A stretch of DNA of 12,113 nucleotides from DATLYB01 sp964502525 (GTDB taxonomy: Bacteria; Bacteroidota; Bacteroidia; Chitinophagales; CAIOSU01). Location of the stretch: positions 1 to 12,113 of the forward strand of contig CAZCXH010000157.1 of the NCBI GenBank assembly GCA_964502525.1. Direction: 5' to 3'. A program made the position numbers and the translations under genes. The notes under the pieces are model-generated. The model was given only the letters and a program-made list of their open reading frames with translations. It was not told the DNA's origin and searched no databases. This document shows, one piece after another, positions 6,405-12,113 of the stretch; positions within the stretch are counted from its first letter, which is position 1, and each line of letters opens with the position of its first letter.

Positions 6405-7418
6405 CTATTTTAAAATCATCGGCTCAGAGTGCATCACCAAACCGAAGGCATCATCCAGCAAGCTTTTCTTTTTAGCAATACTCATCGGTAATGGCAGTTG
6501 CGCCACTCCGAGTAATCTTCGCATTATCTCAACGCCAGCGAAACCGAACAATAATTTTTTATCAAGCTTGCCGGAGTAGCTTTCAACTACAAATTGCATT
6601 ATCTCCTTTGGCTGATTTGCCAATTTCAAATGAGCCAGCATCACGCCCAAATCAAATTCGGGCAGACCGAAAAAGCAAAACTCAGGATCAATCACTTTGA
6701 TTCCCGTGCTTATTCTTAGCCAACTTCCGGGATAAAAATCTCCATGTAGCAAAGTATCTCCATCAGCAAGATATATCTTTCCAAGTTTCGCAATTACCTC
6801 TTTTTGTTCAGCATCGTTTTTCAAAGGCATGGCAATCTCCTGAAGCCCCGGTTGAATACTGTCGAGGTTAAAACCGTTTTCTTGCTCAAAAGGAAAAACA
6901 AAAATGTGATAGTGGTTCAGTTCACGCATTTCGTGGTTGGTGATGATCTCGCTGGTGGTTTGACTATTCACTGAACGGTGGAGTTCCGATAAATAGCGAA
7001 CAAGCGCAACCAATTCCCCTTGATGGATGGAAAACTCGTCTTTATACAAACTCAAGAAGTCAGAGGATGCACCCAAATCTTCAAAGCACAGGGCGAAGTT
7101 TGGTTCATCCTTTTCCAGCAGCCGGGGTGAAAGCGATTGCAGGTAGGAATGACTTTGTATCAATTCATAATACTTCGCTTCCATCAACACCCTCCCCTGA
7201 GGCGCCTTGATCTGCGGATATTTTTCCACCCACGGCCGCGATTGCTTGATGATAAAACTTCGCTCACTTGTAATCACCCGCAGCACGAGGTTCATATTCC
7301 CCTCGCCTGCTTTTTCAACTTTGATAAAACGCTCACCCGCTTCAAGCCAGTTCAGCCCGCGCAAATACGCCTCAAGAACTGAAGTATCATCCTGATTTAT
7401 GTGAAATGGTTTCGGCAT
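6405..7418 (-). CDS. APH-superfamily kinase, 5-methylthioribose kinase-like
   Basis: Encodes a 337-residue soluble phosphotransferase with the aminoglycoside-phosphotransferase/choline-kinase fold. The nucleotide loop KAGEGNMNLVLRV (36-48), Lys58 in SFIIKQSRPWV, Glu80 in RVLMEAKYYEL, the catalytic loop LLHGDFYPGSWL with Asp227, and the metal motif VIDPEFCFFGLPEFDLG with Asp244 are all in place. The loop wording and the HGDxxxGS and DPEFxFxG motifs are closest to methylthioribose kinase (MtnK), which phosphorylates 5-methylthioribose in the methionine salvage pathway. At 337 residues it is shorter than the roughly 400 usual for MtnK and may act on another sugar. The start at 7418 follows the A-rich leader AAAATAAA, typical for this phylum; a Met 12 codons upstream is possible. 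The nucleoside hydrolase downstream could supply the free sugar. Kinase fold is firm, substrate is inferred. Confidence 0.75.
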   Translation of the reverse strand: MPKPFHINQDDTSVLEAYLRGLNWLEAGERFIKVEKAGEGNMNLVLRVITSERSFIIKQSRPWVEKYPQIKAPQGRVLMEAKYYELIQSHSYLQSLSPRLLEKDEPNFALCFEDLGASSDFLSLYKDEFSIHQGELVALVRYLSELHRSVNSQTTSEIITNHEMRELNHYHIFVFPFEQENGFNLDSIQPGLQEIAMPLKNDAEQKEVIAKLGKIYLADGDTLLHGDFYPGSWLRISTGIKVIDPEFCFFGLPEFDLGVMLAHLKLANQPKEIMQFVVESYSGKLDKKLLFGFAGVEIMRRLLGVAQLPLPMSIAKKKSLLDDAFGLVMHSEPMILK

Positions 7419-7498
7419 TTTATTTTGCACCGAATATAAAGACAATAAAGTCAATTATTTGCGGCAGAACTTTGAGTTCAATCCGATAAACCGGTATT

Positions 7499-7580
7499 AG
7501 TCATCGGATGAATTGCTAATAGGACGATATAGAAACAATTACACATCGCATGATTTTTATAGAGCATTCATCCGATGACT
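7499..7580. repeat. 15-18 bp inverted repeat in the divergent intergenic region
   Basis: AGTCATCGGATGAATTGCT (7499-7517) and AGCATTCATCCGATGACT (7563-7580) are inverted copies, perfect over 15 bases and then three more after a single extra T. They bracket a 45-base AT-rich spacer. The layout would suit a very small terminal-inverted-repeat element, a bidirectional operator between the divergent kinase and transferase genes, or a stem in the + leader. No clear target duplication flanks it. An ATG in the right arm (7575) is in frame with the transferase but is not the likely start. Confidence 0.6.
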
Positions 7581-7610
7581 TTTCAGAGCGGACTCAACTT
7601 TAAAACCGGA

Positions 7611-8219
7611 ATGAATAAAAACGCGCTCATCATCTTCATGAAAAATCCCGTTGTAGGGAAGGTGAAAACCCGGCTTGCGAAATCAATCGGGGATGAGAAT
7701 GCGCTGAAGGCTTACCAAATTCTGCTTGAGCATACTCTCAAAATCACCCAGCCACTCGCCTGTGATAAGTATATTTTCTATTCCGATAAAATGGAGAGGA
7801 ATGATAATTGGAAGCAAAATGGCTATCGGCAATATTTGCAAACAGGGAATGATTTGGGTGAGCGAATGAGCCATGCCTTTTCGACAATCTTTAAACTTGA
7901 CTATCAGCGCGCGGCTATCATCGGCAGCGATTGTTACGAGCTGACTTCTATTGTTATTGAAAACTCCTTTTCGTTACTAACGGAAAATGATATTGCAATC
8001 GGACCGGCTAAGGATGGCGGCTATTACTTACTCGCCATGAAATCGTTTCACCGCGAACTATTCAAAAACAAAACGTGGAGCAGCGATGCGGTTTTGTCAG
8101 ATACGATTAAAGATATTCGGGCTAAGAAATTAAAATATGTTCTTCTTGAAGAATTGAACGACATTGATGATGTTGAAGATATGCATGCACCGCCTTTCAA
8201 CCGGTTTATTCCTTCCTGA
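7611..8219 (+). CDS. TIGR04282-type (DUF2064) sugar/nucleotidyl transferase
   Basis: Encodes a 202-residue GT-A-fold protein of the DUF2064 family, often labelled arsenosugar-biosynthesis glycosyltransferase or rSAM/selenodomain-associated transferase 1. Marks are IIFMKNPVVGKVKTRLA (7-23), the nucleotide-binding N-terminus; IIGSDCYEL (103-111), the acidic metal site; GPAKDGGYYLLAM (131-143); and TWSSDAVL (155-162). Related proteins often lie with TIGR04283 transferases and the radical SAM protein ArsS, but neither is visible here, so the arsenosugar role is only a family-based possibility. The C-terminal end (after DIDDVED) is slightly unusual and runs over the stop of the convergent DUF547 gene. 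The ATG at 7611 gives the normal N-terminus; the open frame starts 12 codons earlier inside an inverted-repeat arm, which I regard as untranslated. Confidence 0.85.
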   Translation: MNKNALIIFMKNPVVGKVKTRLAKSIGDENALKAYQILLEHTLKITQPLACDKYIFYSDKMERNDNWKQNGYRQYLQTGNDLGERMSHAFSTIFKLDYQRAAIIGSDCYELTSIVIENSFSLLTENDIAIGPAKDGGYYLLAMKSFHRELFKNKTWSSDAVLSDTIKDIRAKKLKYVLLEELNDIDDVEDMHAPPFNRFIPS

Positions 8220-8928
8220 TATTCAAATTCCAATCATAATCGTAGTAAGTCACCTTGTAGTCAGCGGGGATTTTCTCATCCCTGTATTGATTGATGTAAG
8301 CGATGATATTCATCCCTGTTTTCTGAAAATCCTTTTTATACCAGTCGAATATCTTTGAGATTTCCATCGTTTTTGCGGCATTATTTACGCGGATGAAGTT
8401 GCCATCGTTGAACACTTTTTTCGTTTGCGCTAAAATCTGTTGCTCGATACTGTCGGGATGATAGGAGAAACTCGTCAGCGATGGACAGCCTTCAGCAGCG
8501 CACACCACACCGAAATGAATTCGCTCGTCTTTGTGTTCCCCAAGCAGCATCTTATGCTCGATTTCATCAAGCGTCAGCATCTGCTCTGCCACTTTGTGCT
8601 TTTCTCCTGAAAAGAAACCGCGCTCATCCTTAGGCGACCTCAAACCGGGCTTTCTCACCACCGATTTGATCACCGTGAGATTGTAAGCATTCATCCAAAA
8701 TGCCTTTTTATAGCCGGTGGATTTATCGCTTAAATCTTCTGTCTCCATGAGATTTACCAAAACATTCAGTTCTTTTGGGTTGGCATAAAGCGACAGATAG
8801 TCAACCCGCCCATCGGTGACATATTTTTTAAAGAACGCATCCGCTAATTCAAAAAAGTCCGGCCCAACACCCAAGGTGGCGTTAGTACCTCCACAAAGAA
8901 ATATGGAAATGGTGAACAGTCTGAGCAT
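8206..8928 (-). CDS. DUF547 domain protein, exported
   Basis: Encodes a 240-residue protein whose body matches the DUF547 family, of unknown biochemical role. Conserved segments are the early GRVDYLSL (40-47), AFWMNAYNLTVIK (76-88), LTLDEIEHKML (118-128), RIHFGVVCAAEGCPSL (136-151) with two Cys residues, and the late IFDWYKKDF (193-201). A hydrophobic N-terminus, MLRLFTISIFLCGG, looks like a signal peptide or lipoprotein-like leader. The family is common in Bacteroidota, in my recollection often close to TIGR04282-type transferases as here. The ATG at 8928 is preferred over an in-frame GTG five codons upstream because it starts the signal directly. The 3' end overlaps that of the convergent transferase gene by 14 bases, leaving no room for a terminator between them. 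Confidence 0.85.
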   Translation of the reverse strand: MLRLFTISIFLCGGTNATLGVGPDFFELADAFFKKYVTDGRVDYLSLYANPKELNVLVNLMETEDLSDKSTGYKKAFWMNAYNLTVIKSVVRKPGLRSPKDERGFFSGEKHKVAEQMLTLDEIEHKMLLGEHKDERIHFGVVCAAEGCPSLTSFSYHPDSIEQQILAQTKKVFNDGNFIRVNNAAKTMEISKIFDWYKKDFQKTGMNIIAYINQYRDEKIPADYKVTYYDYDWNLNIRKE

Positions 8929-9127
8929 GATAGCGACAGTCACTGCATAAATTTCAAAGCCGTCCTTTCATGAGCCTATTAACAATAAATATACGATTGC
9001 GGCTGCATCTCGCTGGTAATAAATAAAAAACAGGAACGGTTGCAACAGTGAAATATCTTCTCTTTATTTGCATTCCCGGTTGTTTCACAAACAAAATAAC
9101 CATCGCCTCGGTCACGGGATCAATCGC

Positions 9128-9158
9128 TTTGTAAGATTAATGATTTAGTGGAATTTTG
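9128..9158 (+). promoter_or_regulatory. Bacteroidota-type promoter for moaE
   Basis: TTTG (9128-9131), a 19-base spacer and GAATTTTG (9151-9158) match the phylum consensus TTTG-N19-TAnnTTTG with one mismatch at the first base of the -7 element. Transcription would start near 9165, giving a leader of under 20 bases before the ATG at 9183. This short leader also argues against the upstream TTG at 9156 as a start. The remaining bases between 8929 and 9127 show no gene. Confidence 0.6.
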
Positions 9159-9182
9159 CGTGTTGGAGTTCAAATCAAACTC

Positions 9183-9653
9183 ATGGAAAAAGAAGCAAAA
9201 AAAAGAAAGCACCTTTTTGTCGGACCCATCCCCGCTGAAAAAGCGGGTGAGATGACCGCCAAACACCAGCCGAAAACCGATATTGGCGCGCACGCCTTCT
9301 TCCTTGGGCAGGTGCGCGCGGATGATGCCGGAGGAAAAACCGTCAGCTCGATTATTTACTCGGCTTATGAAGAAATGGCGGAGAAAACGCTTCATGAAAT
9401 CAAAGAAGAAGCATTCGTGAAATTCAATCTTACGTGCGCTCACATCCACCACAGCATTGGAGAGGTGAAAGCGGGTGAAATCTCGCTGCTGGTGATGGCT
9501 TCATCAGTTCACAGGCAGGCGGTGTTTTCTTCGCTCGAATGGATGGTGGAGCAAATCAAAAAGCGGGTGCCTATCTGGAAAAAAGAAATGCTCAGCGATG
9601 GTAGCTCGCGGTGGATTGAAGACGAGCAATTAACAGCGAAGGCAAGCAAATAA
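9183..9653 (+). CDS. moaE: Molybdopterin synthase catalytic subunit MoaE
   Basis: Encodes a 156-residue cytosolic protein, the large subunit of molybdopterin synthase, which with the thiocarboxylated small subunit MoaD inserts the dithiolene sulphurs into precursor Z (cPMP). The family pattern is clear: GAHAFFLGQVRADDAGGKTV (35-54) with Arg45, IYSAYEEMAEKTLHEI (58-73), HHSIGEVKAGEISLLVMASSVHR (89-111) with His110/Arg111, and IKKRVPIWKKE (125-135). Lys126 and Lys133 line up with the two catalytic lysines of E. coli MoaE (119 and 126) by constant offset. The length is normal for the family. No other molybdenum-cofactor gene is nearby, so it is a solitary copy with its own promoter; moaD and the rest must be elsewhere. 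The ATG at 9183 is chosen over an upstream TTG that overlaps the promoter. Confidence 0.93.
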   Translation: MEKEAKKRKHLFVGPIPAEKAGEMTAKHQPKTDIGAHAFFLGQVRADDAGGKTVSSIIYSAYEEMAEKTLHEIKEEAFVKFNLTCAHIHHSIGEVKAGEISLLVMASSVHRQAVFSSLEWMVEQIKKRVPIWKKEMLSDGSSRWIEDEQLTAKASK

Positions 9654-9726
9654 ATATCCCGACCATACGCGGTATCAAGCGGTGAACTCCGGGAAAAGGC
9701 ACCTCCACTCGTGCTTGCTTACCAGT

Positions 9727-9756
9727 ACAAAGTTAATTTCTCATTATTTACTTTGT
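9727..9756. repeat. Short inverted repeat between convergent genes
   Basis: ACAAAGT (9727-9733) and ACTTTGT (9750-9756) are perfect inverted copies around a 16-base AT-rich spacer, extendable by AA/TT after one T/T mismatch. It lies in the 190-base gap between the convergent moaE and GT-C genes. It may help to end transcription from either side, but it has no proper T tract, so this is weak. Confidence 0.25.
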
Positions 9757-9843
9757 CATCAAGTCGCAATTTACCCGTTAAAACGGCAGTTTAAGAAATG
9801 TTGGAAGGTTTGTGCGATGAGGTTTTAAATTCCCTCAATCAGC

Positions 9844-11202
9844 TCATAATTGTTCCACGACCGCAAAAACGCAGACCGCAATATATTCCACCGCAATCAA
9901 CCATTCGCTCTCGTTTGCAGGCACGGTTGAATAGGCAATGTAAGACAACGGTATCAGCGCTGACCAGATCAAAGGAAATCTTAGTGGCGTGAAAATGCAA
10001 AAAAACACCAGCGGTGTGATATACCACGGATGAACGGTGGTGGAGAAAAGCAGGTAAATTGTTAGTGAAAATAGAAATGCAGAAACGATGGATTGAGGTT
10101 TTGGTTTTCTTTCAAGCATGAAATGCAGCAAAAAGATCAACGCAACCATCACCGGCAACCATGGTCCCACCGTGTGAATCACGTCATATCCCTTTGTTTG
10201 AAAGCCAATCCAGCGAATGAGGTAAAAGATGCTTGCATTGAATTCAAAATGCTTTACATACAGGTTGATGCTGGAGCCGATATTAGCGAACGTGTTCTGC
10301 GAATAGAATGGAAGAAACAAGAACCCGGTAATGACAAACACTGCGATTGCCCATGCTGAAAATCGGATTACCCCATGTATTAAGTTTTTTCGATCAGTAG
10401 TTTCAAAAAATCGCTTGTAGAAAAACGGGATGAACATCAGCGGCCAAAATTTTGTACAAACCGCAATGCTCAATGCCCCAACTGACCACCCTATCTTCTC
10501 TTGAACCATTAAATACACAGAGAGCACAGTAAAAAAAATCATTGCGGCTTCAAAATGGATATTCCCCGATAACTCTACTATCACAAGCGGATTCAGCGCA
10601 TAAAGTAAAATCAGGTTTTCGCTTAGTCCGAACTGCCGGAGCAATTTTCTTCCAAGAAGCATTGTTCCCAGCTCGCAGCAGGCAATGAACAGCTTCATAA
10701 CCATTACGCTTCCTAATAAATTTGAAGGAGATGCCATCGCTGAGAGATAGAATACCAACTGATTCAAGGGAGGATAGACCGAGTAGTATTCCGGTGAATT
10801 CAGCTTTTCAAAAATTGCAGGTTCAACTTTTGCGATGGAAACGTTCATTAACTCCGATGGCAGATAGCTGAAGGGATTAATTCCCTGCGCTGACAATCGC
10901 CCATCCCACACGAAGCGGTAAAAATCATCCGAGAGATTCGGAAGGTAAAACAGCAATGAGAGGCGCAGAAGCATAGCAGCCGCCAATGACTCATTGATGA
11001 CATTATAGTTTGTTGTTTGCCGATACCAAAGCACATAAACAACAAACGCAGATGAATAAAGCAGAATAAGTTGCGCAAAGTCAGTCCTGTTGGCGAAGTA
11101 ACCGAGAGCGATATAAATCAGCAACGAAAGCGAAAACAACAGCATCACCTGGCCTCCCTCTAAAAAAGAGGGCGTCCCAACCGAGTTCGTTTTGCCGGGC
11201 AT
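9844..11202 (-). CDS. GT-C family membrane glycosyltransferase (GT87/DUF2029-like)
   Basis: Encodes a protein of 452 residues (433 from the second Met at 11145) with around ten or more hydrophobic segments. Counting from the second Met, the first loop has NLSDDFYRFVWDGRLSAQGINPF (70-92) with Asp73/Asp74, the acidic pair used by polyprenyl-phosphate-sugar-dependent GT-C enzymes, then YSVYPPL (121-127), and near the end HPWYITPLVF (372-381). These fit the mannosyltransferase-like GT87/DUF2029 group, which transfer a sugar from a lipid carrier on the outer face of the inner membrane. The Met at 11202 lies two bases after the upstream stop and follows AAGGA, supporting translational coupling. However, the next 19 codons include palindromic repeat DNA (11156-11172), and the Met at 11145 also follows GGGAGG and starts membrane segment one, so either start is possible. 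It forms an operon with the family 2 glycosyltransferase. Confidence 0.8.
   Translation of the reverse strand: MPGKTNSVGTPSFLEGGQVMLLFSLSLLIYIALGYFANRTDFAQLILLYSSAFVVYVLWYRQTTNYNVINESLAAAMLLRLSLLFYLPNLSDDFYRFVWDGRLSAQGINPFSYLPSELMNVSIAKVEPAIFEKLNSPEYYSVYPPLNQLVFYLSAMASPSNLLGSVMVMKLFIACCELGTMLLGRKLLRQFGLSENLILLYALNPLVIVELSGNIHFEAAMIFFTVLSVYLMVQEKIGWSVGALSIAVCTKFWPLMFIPFFYKRFFETTDRKNLIHGVIRFSAWAIAVFVITGFLFLPFYSQNTFANIGSSINLYVKHFEFNASIFYLIRWIGFQTKGYDVIHTVGPWLPVMVALIFLLHFMLERKPKPQSIVSAFLFSLTIYLLFSTTVHPWYITPLVFFCIFTPLRFPLIWSALIPLSYIAYSTVPANESEWLIAVEYIAVCVFAVVEQL
11156..11172. repeat. Small palindrome within the 5' end of the GT-C gene
   Basis: CCCTCT (11156-11161) and AGAGGG (11167-11172) form a 6-bp stem with a five-A loop. 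On the minus strand it is followed by AGGCCAGGTG and then ATG at 11145. The AGAGGG-AGGC-ATG wording resembles that before the nucleoside hydrolase start at 6293, so it may be a copy of the same dispersed palindromic unit. Confidence 0.45.
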
Positions 11203-11204
11203 AG

Positions 11205-12113
11205 TTATTCCTTCGCTGCAACCAGCGCGTGTTTAATAGAATAAAGGCTGATGCTCAGAAAACCTGTGAACAACAGAAAATGGAAAAATATCATTTGATA
11301 TTGCCCGTTGCGGATGGAGATATAAATTCCGAAGAGGAAATACAAGGACATGAGCATTTCAAGGAAAGTGAACAGCGAAATTCCGGTGAAGCGATAACGC
11401 TTGTTGCGCCAGCTGTCGCTGCCGGTAACGATGCTGTACTTGGGTGTGCGGATAAAAGGGGATTGGCTTCCCGCCAGCCCGCGTAAAGCTGCAAGAGCAT
11501 TCTGCAGTGATAGTCCCATCATGAATGAAATGAATGCCGGGTATAAAACTGCAAAGCTGGCAAGCCCCCGTTTTACTGAGCGCTCCTCGAGAATCTGCGA
11601 GAAAATGTACGTAAGTGAAATAATTCCCGTTCCTGAATAGAAAATATAAATCAGCGTGAAAGCCCAGCCGTGCTGTGTGTCCTGCTTGTAGAAAAGCAAC
11701 GGCACGCTCAGCACTGCCGTGAGCAAAACAAAAATGTGGATGCTGCTGTTCAGCAGGTGGAAAAGCGCGAGCCACTTCACTTTGAATGTCGCACCGGAGA
11801 GAAGAACTGACGGAAGCATCTTCATGCTCACCTGCGCGGGTCCCTTGCTCCAGCGCAGTTGCTGCGATTTGAAGGCGCCCATCTCAGCAGGCAGTTCCGA
11901 GGGAACGCCAATGTCATCGTGATAAATAAATTTCCATCCTCGTATCTGCGCGCGATAGCTGATGTCAAGGTCTTCTGTGAGCGTATCGTGGCTCCATCCG
12001 CCAGCATCTTCGAGGCAGGTTTTCCGCCACACGCCAGCCGTGCCGTTGAAACTGATGAACGCGCCCGCTTCGTTTCTTCCGTTTTGCTCGATGTTGAAAT
12101 GCGCATCGAGCAT
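11205..12113 (-). CDS. Processive family 2 glycosyltransferase, CslA/BcsA-like (5' end outside window)
   Basis: The last 302 residues of a larger membrane enzyme; the reading frame is open at the window edge, so the true start and the first catalytic aspartates are missing. Visible are FNGTAGVWR (22-30), GGWSHDTLTEDLDISYRAQIRGW (38-60) with TED supplying the general base, and QQLRW (84-88), the Q(Q/R)xRW acceptor-tunnel motif of processive synthases. Several membrane segments follow (about 112-135, 150-170, 187-205, 248-268 and 275-295). The FNGTAG...TEDLD...QQLRWSKGP wording is particularly like plant CslA glucomannan synthases and their bacterial relatives rather than hyaluronan or chitin synthases. 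The likely role is chain or disaccharide synthesis from a nucleotide sugar at the inner membrane. It is followed two bases later by the GT-C gene, suggesting a shared surface-glycan pathway. Confidence 0.88.
   Translation of the reverse strand: MLDAHFNIEQNGRNEAGAFISFNGTAGVWRKTCLEDAGGWSHDTLTEDLDISYRAQIRGWKFIYHDDIGVPSELPAEMGAFKSQQLRWSKGPAQVSMKMLPSVLLSGATFKVKWLALFHLLNSSIHIFVLLTAVLSVPLLFYKQDTQHGWAFTLIYIFYSGTGIISLTYIFSQILEERSVKRGLASFAVLYPAFISFMMGLSLQNALAALRGLAGSQSPFIRTPKYSIVTGSDSWRNKRYRFTGISLFTFLEMLMSLYFLFGIYISIRNGQYQMIFFHFLLFTGFLSISLYSIKHALVAAKE

Noticed and set aside
7437..7460. A TTG..TATATTCG promoter for the kinase gene on the minus strand
   Set aside because: Spacing between the two boxes is only 13 bases instead of about 19, and no TTTG lies at the right distance.
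9798..9992. Small + strand open frame between moaE and the GT-C gene
   Set aside because: Most of it is antisense to the C-terminus of the GT-C gene, with no start signal or family features.
1..12113. CRISPR arrays, tRNA or rRNA genes, complete insertion sequences, prophage or defence systems
   Set aside because: No regular direct repeats with spacers, no cloverleaf or rRNA motifs, and no transposase, integrase or nuclease-like proteins were seen on either strand.

Overview
The window looks like chromosomal DNA of a Bacteroidota bacterium, probably an environmental member of the Chitinophagia/Sphingobacteriia type. The reasons are a phosphate-selective porin O/P family protein, an ECF sigma factor accompanied by a small one-pass membrane protein of the 'VPEGFF' type, a DUF547 protein next to a TIGR04282-type transferase, A/T-rich leaders with little Shine-Dalgarno signal, and a promoter of the Bacteroidota form TTTG-N19-(TA)nnTTTG before moaE. 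The phylum call is an inference from gene content; no rRNA or tRNA is present.

Layout. Positions 1-496 are non-coding. The first 255 bases are GC-rich and strongly foldable, possibly a remnant of a structured RNA such as group II intron domain I. They are followed by an AT-rich leader with a perfect 11-bp hairpin. At 497-952 (+) lies a 1-Cys peroxiredoxin that keeps its active site but lacks about 60 internal residues. Two terminator hairpins separate it from a long run of minus-strand genes.

That run reads from 7418 down to 1259: a methylthioribose-kinase-like phosphotransferase, an exported nucleoside hydrolase, a putative anti-sigma membrane protein, a secreted propeller-like protein, a LamG-like lipoprotein, an ECF sigma factor and an outer-membrane porin. 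Gaps are 11 to 111 bases, so much of it may be co-transcribed. The kinase and hydrolase suggest nucleoside or methylthioadenosine salvage. The anti-sigma, sigma, exported proteins and porin suggest a cell-surface regulon, although the sigma and its candidate anti-sigma are unusually separated.

From 7419 to 7610 is a divergent intergenic region carrying a 15-18 bp inverted repeat. Then come a TIGR04282-type transferase (+) and a DUF547 protein (-) that converge and overlap by 14 bases, followed by a stand-alone moaE (+) with a recognisable promoter. The right end holds a minus-strand pair: a GT-C membrane glycosyltransferase just downstream of a processive, CslA-like family 2 glycosyltransferase that runs off the window, probably making a surface polysaccharide or glycolipid.

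I did not find a clear, complete novel defence or mobile system. The items most worth a second look are the internally deleted peroxiredoxin, the split sigma/anti-sigma locus, the structured segment at the left edge, and the palindromic repeats lying against start codons.
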